Shown: positions 34,285 to 45,044, counted from the stretch's first letter. The stretch is 64,000 nt of DNA from Liriodendron chinense (GCA_003013855.2 ML058384.1:18052176-18116175); one strand, 5' to 3'. The notes: a model not told the origin generated them from the letters alone. Translations and numbers: made by a program.

Positions 34285-34776
34285 ATGGAGGGGAAAACAC
34301 AAATATCTGCTTGATTTAAAACTTCTTGGAACTAAGCTGGGTACCACGCTGCCCTGCAGGTGGCCCACCCTATGGGTCCCAACGTGATGTATCTATTAGT
34401 TCCACCATGATGTATCTGTTCTATCCATGCTGCCCATTAATTTTTCCATGCCATTTTAGGATATGGCCCCAATAATGAGGCAAATCTAGATGTTAGGTGG
34501 GCCACACCCGCAAGGAATAGTGGTCACTGATGGAGGGGAAAACACAAATATCTGCTTGATTTAAAACTTCTTGGAACCAAGCTGGGTACCACGCTGCCCA
34601 GCAGGTGGCCCACCCTATGGGTCCCAACGTGATGTATCTATTAGTTCCACCCTGATGTATCTGTTCTATCCATGCTGCCCATTTATTTTTCCATGCCATT
34701 TTAGGATATGGCCCCAATAATGAGGCAAATCCAGATGTTAGGTGGGCCACACCCGCAAGGAATAGTGGTCACTGAT
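34285..34776. repeat. 246-bp tandem duplication
   Basis: Two adjacent copies starting TGGAGGGGAAAACAC at 34285 and 34531. They differ at only a few positions (for example GAACTAAG against GAACCAAG, and CACCATGA against CACCCTGA). Confidence 0.92.
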
Positions 34777-37228
34777 GCCCACCATTGAAAACTTCTTTGG
34801 GGCCACTTTATTGTTTATTTTTCATCCGAACCCATATTTGGGTTCCACCTTGATGGATGTATGGTGTACCATGCCACCCGTCTTGATCGACGCGTGGGAC
34901 CCGATTTGAATGGGCTTCACTTAGAAAATGGTGGTGATTGAATACCTACCACTGAAACTTCCTAAGACTGGTGATGTATATTTGCTATCCGACCAGTGGG
35001 CGGGGCCCACCTTGGTCCTTCCTTTGATATATATGTTTTATCCATGCCATACACCTATTTTGTCGGCCTATCTTGTATGCGCAGGCCCAAGTATGGGGCC
35101 GATGTGGTCTCAAGTGGGCTATGCCACGAAGACCTTTACATTTCCAATTGGGCCATAGTCCGGGTCTCACTCTCTGTATATATATTGGGCCATTTAAGGC
35201 CAACGTCACATGGTACGTTTGGTAACAATGCTAGTATGCTTAGCTTGATATGTCACACTGATAACATGCTTAGTATAATGAATACCATGCTCATTCATAT
35301 GCCCATACGCATCATTTGTATGCCTGTTATGGATCATGATTAACCATAAGCATATGCTAGTTGGCTTGTTATACTGAGGGGACCCGTGCGAGACAAGGTC
35401 GTCCCACATGATTGTGCAGTATGCGTAAGTTTGGTGCATGACGTGGATTGTATGACTCATGCATTTCGCATTATGTATGTTACGATCGCTTTCACACCCT
35501 AACAACATCGGGGTGGTGGCCACCATAGTCACATCAGTGGTTGGCAGTATTGGACACCGGAAACTTGTTTTAGTACGTGGGCGCTATGGATGTCCTTGGG
35601 TGAAAGTCCATAAACCCTGTGGTACCAGTAGGATGCTCCAGCGTCGAGACAGAGTGGATAACATGTGCGCCTGTGTGCCAAATACCAGTAGGCTGCGTCT
35701 CCCACTGTGTCGAGGTCGGTTGGAAAGGGGTGTGACCTTATCCGCCCGGGTGTAGTGGGCTATAAGCTAGGTCGAGTCTGACCAGCTCATGGAATGGGTC
35801 CGCTAACGGCGAGCCGGGTGGGCATTGGCATACCACTGACGAGGCGGATAGTGAGGTCTTTTCTACTCGCTTGGTTATGCGGGCGATGTGCGGCGGCCAG
35901 TATTAGAGTATACTAGACCCCGGTGATGTCCCAGATGAGAACTATTTTGATATGTGGATCAGTTGAGGATTGACGTGTTTGCATTGCATCTCTAGCATGT
36001 AACACTCGCCCTGATAGCATTCATGAACTTGGTAACTTAGCCCTCTGCTACTTTCACTTACTCTGATATCTGTATACTTGTCATATGCTGAAATTGCGGT
36101 TTTACTGCTAGTGAGATAAGCTTGAAGGTATGCTTATGTCCTAGAGGGGGGATGAATAGGACTTTTTAATTTTTCTTACAAATTCAAAAACTCAATTGCA
36201 TTTATACTATAATATACCAATTAAGCACATGTAAATGATAGCAATTGATCACCCAAGATCCAACTCAATTGACAACTTTACTAAGAGAAGTATTTCATCA
36301 AACAGTTTATATGCATTCTTGTATTAATCATTCAAGGATGGCATATGATCATTTTGTCAAACATAAGATGGGCATACAGTTAAGCACTTATAAGATTGAT
36401 CAACAAGGAACAAAATAGACAAAATGCATTCACCACATTGCACACGATGTATAGTGGTTCGGTTTCCCTACTCCACTCCCGGTTCATGATCTCAACCTAT
36501 GAGACCACCGGATTTCACTATAGTCGTGGTTTTAAATCAGGTTACCCATCAACCTTAACATCCTTTGATCTAGGACAGCGTTTACCATCTGTCGATGGCC
36601 CAATCCAGGGACTTGACGAGTTTGGATCTCAAACTCTCACCAATCCTAATTCAAGGACGGTCACGTACACTCCCGCCGGAGTTTCCCAATCCAGGGAATA
36701 GAGATTCAATAAATGGACTCTCGAATACTAGACATACCTAGATGATTAAGCCCCGATTCGATGCCTTTGATGAGTAGCTTCAGCTCCAAGTGCTTCAGCT
36801 TCTCTTTGTGCTCCCAAGATCAACTACCGATGCAAATGATGAGGGTATGTTGATGCCGGGTAGTTGGGAGAGAGTTGGTCAAGTTCCTCTTACCTATTCA
36901 ATGCAATGGCAATGAGGGAACTGCCAAACTTTAGTATTCAATGGCTATTGATGACCAAGAGATTCAACAAGATGGGTTAGCTTAGCCATGAATACCTTGC
37001 TTGAGTTCATTCTTCAAACCAAGCTTTGAATGCTCATTGAAGTGCCATGAATCACTTGATTGAATGATGAACTCTAAGCAATAATGAGCAAAAGAAGGAT
37101 AGATATGTTCTTAATTGCCCCCTTCAATGCTCTCATTGGGTGTGCAAAGAATACTATTATAGCCCTCAAGATATGCCTTTATAGACTCCAAGAATCGGGC
37201 TTCAACGGATATAAAATGGCTAGTTGTC

Positions 37229-37430
37229 GATTGATCTATCAAAGCACCGATTGATCGCAAGAAGTAATTTTCCAAAAAATATGCTTGCTGACCAGAAATG
37301 GCCTTGATCGATTGATCGCCCGACTCGGTCGATTGATCGCCCAGGCTGATCGATTGATCGCCCTTCCCTGTCGATTGATTACCCAGGCTGATCGATTGAT
37401 CGCCCGGCCAGCCGATCAATTGCAAATGTG
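37229..37430. repeat. GATCGATTGATCGCC array in solo Copia LTR
   Basis: Seven or so copies of (C/G)GATTGATCGCCC or TCGATTGATC variants, each near-palindromic (GATCGATTGATC), spaced about 22-24 bp in the centre (37315-37400). Not found in the gag-only Copia LTR, so it is specific to this family. Confidence 0.85.
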
Positions 37431-37472
37431 ATTTTTGCTTACTTTGCTTGCTGGACAAACTTAAAATGTGAA

Positions 37473-37800
37473 GGCCGACCGGTCAAGACCGATCGGCTGC
37501 CTATCTGAATAATGCAGCAAAGCTGCTGGACAGATTGTATATTGCTGGCCGACCGGTCAAGACCGGTCGACTGTCCATTTGAAAATCTTCCAGCAAGGTT
37601 TCTGTTAACCTTGAAATACCTGGCCGACCGGTCAAGACCGGTCGGCTGCCCAGCTGAAATAACCACAACAAGGTTGGTGTTGTGTTAAGAAGCCTGGCCA
37701 ACCGGTCAAGACCGGTCGGCTTGTCTAGTTGTTTTCATTTCAGCACAACTGCTGGACACATCTTGTAGTTCGGGCCGACCGGTTAAGACCGATTGGCTGT
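37473..37800. repeat. Palindrome array in solo Copia LTR, about 75-bp period
   Basis: Five units of CCGACCGGTC-AA-GACCGGTCGG or close variants near 37473, 37549, 37623, 37697 and 37774. The period is a regular 74-77 bp, and the intervening sequence again contains CTGGACA / TCCAGCA. The spacer dinucleotide is AA throughout. Confidence 0.88.
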
Positions 37801-38593
37801 CTAGATGGTTTTGTCACAGCGAACTTGCTGGACCAAGTCCTTCAACACAACAGTGGATCACATTCATAGATGAAGCATGAAGTGATGAGGTGCATGGGGT
37901 CCAATGTTTGGACATATCTTCAGTTACGATTCGCACCAGCCATGGACCACAAGTCTGATCAACTTGTGCAAGGGTCGAGAGGGAATGGGATAAGATATGC
38001 GAGTCTTTATGCCATTCTTTGATGCTTTGGGTTTCCTATGGTTGATCTATATGCAACTTACCTGAGATCTTGTTTCAGCATGAGCTTGAGCAATGGAAGA
38101 AGCATAATCTTCGAGTCTTGATCTTCAATACTTTGACCAGGGGCTCACACGACAAGACACGACCAACCAACACACCAATTGACAACAAAAGGTGTACTAA
38201 CATATGCATCGCACGTGCACACACGCACTCTACTGAGCTTCGTAGGAAACTCATATGCGTTTGTTTACACTGCAGGTACTAGGGCACATCAGCAGCGTTG
38301 AGCGCGGTGCATGTACCTAATATTTTGGACTTCTGTTACATGTTGTATTTCCTTTTCCAGCACTGTACTCAACAAACTTTTTAGTGGATATTTGATGATG
38401 TTTTATGGTTTTGATTATGCTCCTGTACAAAAAAAAATATACCCTGAAAATCCTCCTGGTAGGATCCCAGGATCGGAACCTGGCACATGAGAGCTAGGAG
38501 CCGAGAATGGGGTACTACGGAGGCTGTTGGCACCAAGGTCGGCGATCGGGAATTTAGTGAGCCTGGTCCCCGGGTTTGGGGCATGACAAAAGT

Positions 38594-38606
38594 TGGTATC
38601 AGAGCA
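38594..38606 (+). other. PBS of chromovirus C
   Basis: TGGTATCAGAGCA, 5 bp after the LTR end at 38588. Complementary to initiator methionine tRNA. Confidence 0.88.
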
Positions 38607-38866
38607 TAACTTGGGAATACCTGCGGATGACATCACATATCTACTAATGGCCTTAGATTAACTACCCTTAACTGAATGATTGTTGCAAACTTAGGATGAT
38701 TAGGATCCCGATCTCATGCACTTAGCGACCCACACTAGGATCCTGTTACAACATAGTTATAATAGGATTCCCTATTTTGAGCTTAGAAACTTCTGAATAT
38801 GATTCCTTAACGTGTGTGCATTCGAGAGTATCAATGCTAAGAGGTACCTGTCCTTTTCTGTCGGAT

Positions 38867-39810
38867 ATGGCACCCAAGAGAGCCACCGGTAGGCCATCGA
38901 CCGGTGCGGGTACATCCCGGACCGCCTCAGCCCTAGCTCTAGCTCCAGCTATGACTGCTGGTCAGTTCCAGGAGATGATGCGAGTTATGACTCCATGGTA
39001 GAGCGCCAGGAGAGGAGGTTATCTAACGCAGTTGCCCCATCGGAGTAGGATCGTGCTCGTTCCTTGCTGATGGATTTCGGGCGGATGGATCCCCCACGGT
39101 TTTGGGGCGGGCCAAACCCGGTGGCAGCAGAGAGATAGAAATCGGAGGTAACGAAGATTTTACCATGATGCGATGCTCGACCGAGGAGCGAGTTTCTCTT
39201 GCCATTTTCCTCCTTCAAGGAGAGGCCGAGCACTGGTGGGCATCGGTTACCCGAGCCGCCAGGCCCGATTTTGAATGGACATGGGAGGACTTTGTAGACT
39301 GGTTTGACAGAAAATTCTTCCCTGCGCATGTCCGCCAGCAGCCTGCTCTAGAGTTCGAGACACTGGTCCAGGGAGATATGTTAATGTCGTAGTACGAGGC
39401 TCGATTCATTGAGCTATCCAGATTTGCGATGTATCTCGTGGATGATGAGGTGCGGAAGGCCCGTCGATTCGAGACCGGACTGCACCTTGGCCTTCGTGGC
39501 CGTGTCACCGGACACAAGCTTCCTACATTCGAGGAGGTGGTAGAGCGGGCCTAGATATATGAGGCAGAGTGGGCCGATGCGCAGCGGATCCGTGACCAGA
39601 GCGGAGATCGGAAGGGGAAGAGGAAGGCTCCTTCTAGCAGCTTTCGGCAGTAGCAAACTCGGGCACAGTAGAGGCACCGGTTCGTCCATCCGTTCGACCA
39701 CTAGTAGCACCAGCAGCACCTCCAGCACCGTCCCAAAGACAGTTTGCAGGTGTTTGTTACGGATGTGGAGGGACAGGGCACCGTAAACATGAGTGTCCCC
39801 ACCCACAGCA
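38867..39810 (+). pseudogene. gag: Chromovirus gag of C
   Basis: Starts MAPKRATGRPSTGAG (ATG 38867). Stops occur within 45 codons and several frame changes follow. Recognisable Gag segments: EERVSLAIFLLQGEAEHWW (about 39185-39240), FEWTWEDFVDWFDRKFFP, YEARFIELSRFAMYLVDDE and RFETGLHLGLRGRV. The zinc knuckle CYGCGGTGHRKHEC (CCHC) is at about 39753-39795 in a third frame. Typical Retrotrans_gag layout. No functional protein. Confidence 0.85.
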
Positions 39811-39929
39811 GCAGCATAGACCGCAGTAGCAGCAGCAGCAACCGCAGAGGGGATAGACACATCCCCAGCAGACTCAGGGCAAGTTCTATGCAGCCCAGCA
39901 GGATCCTCAAGAACCTAGAGGAGTCCTTG

Positions 39930-40231
39930 ATGGTACACTTATTGTCTCTACATGCATAGCTCATGTTTTGTTTGATTCTGGTGCATCACATTCTTTTGTA
40001 TCCGATGATTTTTTCCGATCGACTGGTTTGCCGTTAGAATCAGTGTGCAAGGGTTTGTCAGTGTCGACACCCTTAGGGAAGACCGCAGTATTGAGTTTGA
40101 TCTGTTCGTCTTGCCCCGTCTTGGTAGGAGAGACCTTTTTGCCCGCCGATTTGTTTGTTTTACCGATGACCGAGTTTGATATTATCCAGGGCATGGATTG
40201 GCTGGCCAAGTATCACGCTGTATTGGACTGA
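39930..40231 (+). pseudogene. Chromovirus protease of C
   Basis: Active site FDSGASHSFVS at about 39971-40003 (canonical DSGA). It continues LPLESVCKGLSVSTPLG, CPVLVGETFLPADLFVLPM and FDIIQGMDWLAKYHAVLD, the standard chromovirus protease fold ending in GMDWL. The stretch is open, but it is separated by frame changes from gag and from reverse transcriptase. Confidence 0.87.
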
Positions 40232-40379
40232 TTCGCAAGAACAATCACTTTCCTCATACCCGGCATGCCGCAGTTTCAGTTCGTTGCCGAGCCCAGAGGA
40301 GAGCAGTTGTCATCTTTGATGTCGTGTGCCGTAGAGGAACCGGTTGCCGTGTGCATCAACCAGCTGCCGGTAGTTTGTG

Positions 40380-41230
40380 ATTTTTCGGATGTGTTTCAGG
40401 AGATTCCGGGGTTGCCGCCTCATCGACATACCGAGTTTTAGATTGACCTCGTGCCCAGTACTACGCCTATCTCAAAGGCCCCGTACTATATAGCACCATT
40501 GGAGCTGCTTGAGCTGCGGAAGCAGTTGGATGAGTTGCATGAACTAGGCTTCATCCGTCCAAGCAGTTCACCGTGGGGAGCGTCGGTGCTCTTCGTGAAG
40601 AAGAAGGATGGCTCGTTGAGTCTCTGCGTGGATTACAGCGAGCTCAACAGGTCACGATTAAGAATAAGTACCCGCTTCTGAGGATCGATGATTTATTTGA
40701 CCAGTTGCAGGAGGCGCAGTTCTTTTTGAAGATTGATCTATGGTCCGATTATCATCAGGTCCGTGTCCAGGAGGAGGATATCCCGAAGACGACATTCAGG
40801 ACGCGTTGCGGTCATTTCGAGTTCCAGGTCATGTCCTTCAGATTGACCAATGTGCCCGATGTGTTCATGCAATTGATGAATGAGGTCTTTCGTCCCTACC
40901 TTGATCAGTTCGTTGTGGTGTTTATCGATGACATGCTGATCTATTGAGGACTTGGGAGGAGCATGCGCAGCATCTGAAGATCGCATTGCAGACCCTCCGC
41001 ACACACCAGCTTTATGCGAAGTTGGAGAAGTGTGAGTTTTGGCAGGAGGAGGTGAAGTTCCTCGGTCATGTGGTGACGAGGCAGGGAGTAGTAGTAAATC
41101 CGGTGAAGATTGATGCTGTGCGTCAGTGGGGTCAGCCCACGAACGCGTCCGAAATCCGGAGTTTCCTGGGGTTAGCAGGTTATTATCGTCGTTTCATAGA
41201 GGGCTTCTCTGTATTACAGCCCTGCTGACC
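40380..41230 (+). pseudogene. pol: Chromovirus reverse transcriptase of C
   Basis: Motifs across three frames: GLPPHRHTEF-type lead, PISKAPYYIAPLELLELRKQ, ELGFIRPSSSPWGASVLFVKKKDGS, LRIDDLFDQLQEAQFFLKIDL, HQVRVQEEDIPKTTFRTRCGHFEF and the catalytic FIDD at 40921-40932. An early stop follows at LIY* (40945) with a frameshift into EEHAQHLKIALQTL and FLGHVVTRQGVVVNPVKIDAV...SFLGLAGYYRRFIEGF. Catalytic Asp residues are kept, but the ORF is broken. Confidence 0.87.
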
Positions 41231-41731
41231 AGGTTGACCCGGAAGGGCGCTGAGTTCGTTTGGAGTGATGCCTGTGAGCGAGCATTTGCAGAACTGAAGG
41301 ACTGTCTTACTTCTACACCAGTCCTCACTCTTCCCTCGGGAGTGAAGGATTCGTGGTTTTTACAGATGCCTCACGTATTGGCTTAGGTGTTGTCTTGATG
41401 CAACATGGCAGAGTAGTAGCGTATGCGTCTCGCCAGCTCAAGGTCCACTGAGCAAAATTACCCCACGCATGATCTGGAGCTAGCAGCGGTAGTCTTCGCA
41501 CTGAAGGTGTGGAGGCACTATCTTTATGGGGTCAGGTTCGAGCTCTTTTCTGACCACAAGAGCGTGAAGTATCTCTTCTCGCAGTCCGAGTTGAACATGA
41601 GGCAGAGACGTTGGATGGAGCTCCTGAAGGATTATGATTTTGATCTTCAGTACCACCCTGGTAAGGCCAACGTGGTGGCAGATGCCCTTAGCCATCAGCC
41701 ACGAAGCCTGGTGGCACATATGATGGTCTGA
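41231..41731 (+). pseudogene. pol: Chromovirus RNase H of C
   Basis: KGAEFVWSDACERAFAELK begins the connection (41240-41310). RNase H follows with frame changes: ASRSTEQNYPTHDLELAAVVFALK (Glu), FELFSDHKSVKYLFSQ (Asp) and LQYHPGKANVVADALSHQP (Asp, 41730). The first Asp segment (TDASRIGLG) falls in a frameshifted part near 41360. Confidence 0.85.
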
Positions 41732-41899
41732 GAGTGGAGGATGCTCGAGGATGGTTGCCGAGTATAATTTTGAGCTGAGCCTGTAGTCTTCTATCGCGAA
41801 GTTATCGAGCTTGTCGATTCAACCTTCTCTTGTTTCTAGGGTGATCGAGGCTCAACAGACAGATCAGACGTTGAAGGATTATTGGGAAGAGGCCGCGTC

Positions 41900-43244
41900 A
41901 GAGGGTTAGACAGATTGGCAGATTGGGTCAGATGGTGGACTTCGTTTCAGGGGTCGGTTGTGTGTCCCAGATATTCCTCAGTTGCGCAGAGATCTTATGG
42001 ATGAGGCACACCGATCGAGGTTCACGATTCACCCAGGCTCTGCCAAGATGTACCGCGATATGAGGAGGCAGTATTTTTGGGCTGGTATGAAGCGTCAGAT
42101 TGCCAGTTTTGTGGCTGAGTGTGACTTGCCAGCGTGTCAAGGCCGATCATCGCAAACCTCCAGGTGCCCTGCAGCCGTTGAGTGTCCCGTTGTGAAAATA
42201 GGAGCACGTGACCACAGACTTCATTATGGGCTTGCCGAGGACTGATCGCGGTCACGACACCATCTGGGTTGTTGTTGATCGTTTGACGAAGTCGGCACAT
42301 TTTCTTGTGTTACGTGTGACCTGGCCATTAGACCGACTTGCAGAATTGTTTATCGAGGAGATTGTGAGACAGCACGGAGTCTCAGTTTCGATCGTTTATG
42401 ACCGAGATCTGAGATTTACGTCGCGGTTCTGGAGGATTTTTCAAAAGGCGATGGGGCCTGCCTTGAAGTTCAGCACCGCATATCATCCTCAGACTGATGG
42501 ACAGACCGAGAGGGTCAACCAGATCCTTGAGGACATGCGTCGAGCTTGCGTGTTGGATTTCTAAGGTAGTTGGGATAAACACCTGCATTTGGCGGAGTTT
42601 GCATATAATAACAACTACCAGGCGACTATCAGTATGGCTCCTTTTGAGGCGTTGTATGGTAGACCTTGTAGGTCTCCTAGTTGTTGGGCCGAGGTTGGAG
42701 AGCATCGTCTCCTAGGTCCCGAGCTTGTGCAGAGGACATCAGAGGCTATCGATATCATCAGGCAGAGGATGCGCACAACTCAGAGTCGACAGAAGAGTTT
42801 TGCAGATCGTCGACGTCGTCCCCTAGAGTTTTCCATTGGGGATCTTGTGTATCTCAGGGTCTCCCAAGTTTGTTTTGGATCCAAGGGGAAGCTTGCCCCG
42901 AGATTCATTGGACCCTTCGAGATCACTAGGCGTGTTGGCGCCGTGGCCTATCATCTTGCCTTGCCACTTCAGTTGTCTGGCGTCCACAATGTTTTTCATG
43001 TTTCTATGTTGCGGAAGTGTGAGTCAGACGTGGTTACTGTGATAGATTGGCAGCCGTTGGAGGTTCGTGAGGATGCTTCTTACATTGAGCAGCCGGTTCG
43101 TATCCTTGACTAGAAGGAGCGGGTCCTCCGGACCAAGGTCATTCCCTTGGTGAAGGTCCAGTGGAGTCATCATAGCGCAGATGAGGCGTCGTGGGAGCGA
43201 GAGTCAGAGATTCGCGAGTCTTATCCTCATCTTTTTTATGATTA
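41900..43244 (+). pseudogene. pol: Chromovirus integrase with GPY/F module and chromodomain
   Basis: Zinc-binding HHCC region at about 41958-42140 (DEAHRSRFTIHPGSAKMYRD ... CDLPACQ). Frameshift near 42190, then core TDFIMGLP (Asp 42218-42220), VYDRDLRFTSRF (Asp) and HPQTDGQTERVNQ (Glu), so DDE is present. Stop TAA at 42562; the frame resumes LHLAEFAYNNNYQATISMAPFEALYGR. The GPY/F module RFIGPFEITRRVGAVAYHLALP is at about 42900-42965. After TAG at 43111 the chromodomain-like tail RVLRTKVIPLVKVQWSHH ... SWERESEIRESYPHLF runs to the stop at about 43244. In this lineage the chromodomain directs insertion to heterochromatin. Confidence 0.88.
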
Positions 43245-43330
43245 ATTGTATCTGTATGATTGCTTTTCGATTCGACATGCATATATAGTGATGCGATTCC
43301 CATTTTTTTATGATCTTCGGCTAGTTTGGG

Positions 43331-45044
43331 TGTTGAGCTCTTAATTGTGCATATTCTAACCCCAATTCATCACTCATTGTGCAAGGTTTGTATGGTTTGT
43401 AGGCTAATCCAATGCATGTTTTGTGACTACAGGACTGAGAGTGAACTCCATTCAATTGAAGATAAAAAGGGTTCACTTGGGATCATTCTGATGAAGAGCA
43501 TTTGAGGACCAAAGAAGAAAAGAAAGAAAGAAGTAAAGAAGAAAAGAAAGCAGAAGAAAGAAAGGAAGAAAACAAGAAGAAAAGAGAGCTGACCAGTCGT
43601 GACCGGTCGGCCAAGGAAGCCAAACCAGTCAGTGACCGGTCAGCCATACATGTTGGGCTGCTACTGAAGACGTCCGACCGGTCTTGACTGGTCGGACATG
43701 ATGGCTGGAACTTCAATGGATAAGGCCGACCGGTCATGACCGGTCGGCCATGGCTGCTGTGACATAAGTGAAAACGTCCGACCGGTCTTGACCGGTCGGA
43801 TAGGCTTGCTGGACTAATGTTTTACAACGCCGACCGGTCATGACCGATCGACCATGCTCGCTGGAATGATCATATATTGAGGCCGACCGGTCATGACCGG
43901 TCGGCTATGCGTAAGAAGTTAGAAACTTCCAGATATAGTCCAATTTTCTCTGCGCTGCGTAAGTATTACGCAATTTCTCGATTCTTCCGAAGTTGTGGAG
44001 CCTCCAGACTATAAAAAGACACCTAGGGATTGTTCCTAGGGTATCCTAGAAGGGTTCAAGTGAGGTTGGAGGCTGTGGAAGTGGAGATTGGAGTTTCACA
44101 ACTCCTTTTGGTTTGCTTTACTGTTTTCATGCTTTTTATAGTTGTTTCATGTTTCCTTGGATCATGAACAGCTAAACCTCTTAGCTAGGGCTAAGAGGTG
44201 AAGCTTGTAGTGGATCCAAGATGTTTTAATTCGTAGTTACGTGGTTTTAAGTGTGGAATTCATGATTATAAACTATGGTTTGAAGTTTTTACAAGTTTTT
44301 GAGTAGTTTTTCTTAGTCTTATGAAGACTCATGGATGTTTGGGAGAATTACTTAATTGCTTAATTGGTTTGTGACGGTCTAGACCTGTATGATCCGAGGA
44401 ATCAGAGTGCGCTCTAGTACTATGTTCTTCATAAAGGAACTTCCTACCAAAGTTCTACTTTTCAGATTTTTCTGTAATGTGTATGGACTGTGCATGTGAT
44501 TTGAATCCAGTTCAAATCCTGATCTAGCCTTATCTTGTGACAGGACTTGAGGATGGTTATGATTGTGAACTAGACCTTTTGGAAAGGGGAATGACCTATG
44601 CAATTGAGCATGCTCAGATCAGCCTGCATTGAGTGAATCTTTTGCATAGAACTTACATATTACAGACTGTTTGGTTTAACAGCTCTATCATCCGACTAGA
44701 TAGACAGGAATGTCGATTCTAGTTGAGAGAATAAGAAACCACAGCGGATTGAACATCAAGGATTGCTACAAGTGGATCCTTGAACCCCTAGTGCCTTCTT
44801 ATAATTAGTTCCAATTTAATTCAACTTTTGTTACTCATATCGATTTCATATAACATTCTGGTTAATAGATTTCAATAGATACTTGTGGATGAGTTTGTGA
44901 AATTCTACATAAGTCCCTGTGGATCGACCTCGGTCTTACCGAGTTTATTACTACATCGCAACCCTACACTTGGGGAAGCGAACAAGTTTTTGGCGCCGCT
45001 GCCGGGGAACTTGACGGTTTCAACAAATTTCTGAAATTAGTATC
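43331..45044 (+). mobile_element. Athila element A prime: 5' LTR, PBS and about 60 bp of interior
   Basis: LTR 43331-44984 (1654 bp, TGTTGAGCTCTTAATTG...GCGAACA), PBS TGGCGCCGCTGCCGGGGA at 44991-45008, then leader homologous to A's (ACAAATTTCTGAAA...) up to 45044, where element D starts. The rest of A prime lies beyond the window. LTR ends and leader side match A, but the U3 centre (43440-43910) resembles family B and carries seven 2-bp-spacer palindromes (43592-43908). TATA 44010-44018, hairpin 44177-44198. Confidence 0.9.

Larger units (their letters stand above)
32860..34870. repeat. Repeated GTGGGCCC...TTGATGT...TCCATCC modules
   Basis: At least six diverged copies of a 200-280 bp module: CCCACTCGTGGGACCCACC, then TTGATG(C/T)ATGT, CCACGCTGTCCAT, CATTTTAGGGC, ATGA.(G/A)TAGATCCA, GTGGACCACACCA and AACAGTGG, then ...GCCCACC.TGATGTTT. 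Starts are near 32875, 33280, 33650, 34070, 34365 and 34610. It looks like a dispersed short repeat amplified locally inside the LTR. I cannot assign it to a transposon class. Confidence 0.7.
36084..38207 (-). mobile_element. Solo Copia LTR, reverse orientation, TATGC duplication
   Basis: 36089-38202 (2114 bp), TGAAATTGCGG...ACTAACA on the plus strand, i.e. TGTTAGTACACC...CCGCAATTTCA when read on the minus strand, matching the ends of the gag-only Copia LTR. Flanked by TATGC at 36084-36088 and 38203-38207. A related but diverged family. It contains two different motif arrays: GATCGATTGATC-type (37229-37430) and GACCGGTC palindromes (37473-37800). Confidence 0.95.
31918..38588 (+). repeat. Long 5' LTR of chromovirus C, interrupted
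   Basis: TGTAAGACCCGTACCC...GGGGCATGACA. Without the inserted solo LTR and duplicated TATGC it is about 4.55 kb, long even for this lineage. It holds a GA-rich tract (32387-32500), a (TAA)n-like run (32728-32760), (AAAT)n at 33172-33202, several diverged copies of a GTGGGCCC/TTGATG/TCCATCCA repeat (32860-34870), two tandem duplications and a GC-richer U5-side part (35360-36000). No gene; the ORFs (for example 31962-32432) show no protein signature. Confidence 0.8.
31918..43330 (+). mobile_element. Tekay/Del-type chromovirus C (degenerate; right end outside window)
   Basis: 5' LTR 31918-38588 (interrupted by a solo Copia LTR), PBS TGGTATCAGAGCA at 38594-38606, then gag, protease, reverse transcriptase, RNase H, integrase and chromodomain remnants to 43244, and 86 bp of 3' region before A prime. 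No 3' LTR is in the window. The polyprotein order, initiator-methionine-tRNA PBS and a C-terminal chromodomain identify the Tekay/Del chromovirus lineage. Nearly every domain has stops or frameshifts. Confidence 0.88.

Noticed and set aside
34928..35755. Overlapping ORFs of 75-115 codons on both strands
   Set aside because: No recognisable motif; the region reads as chromovirus LTR sequence up to the solo Copia LTR.
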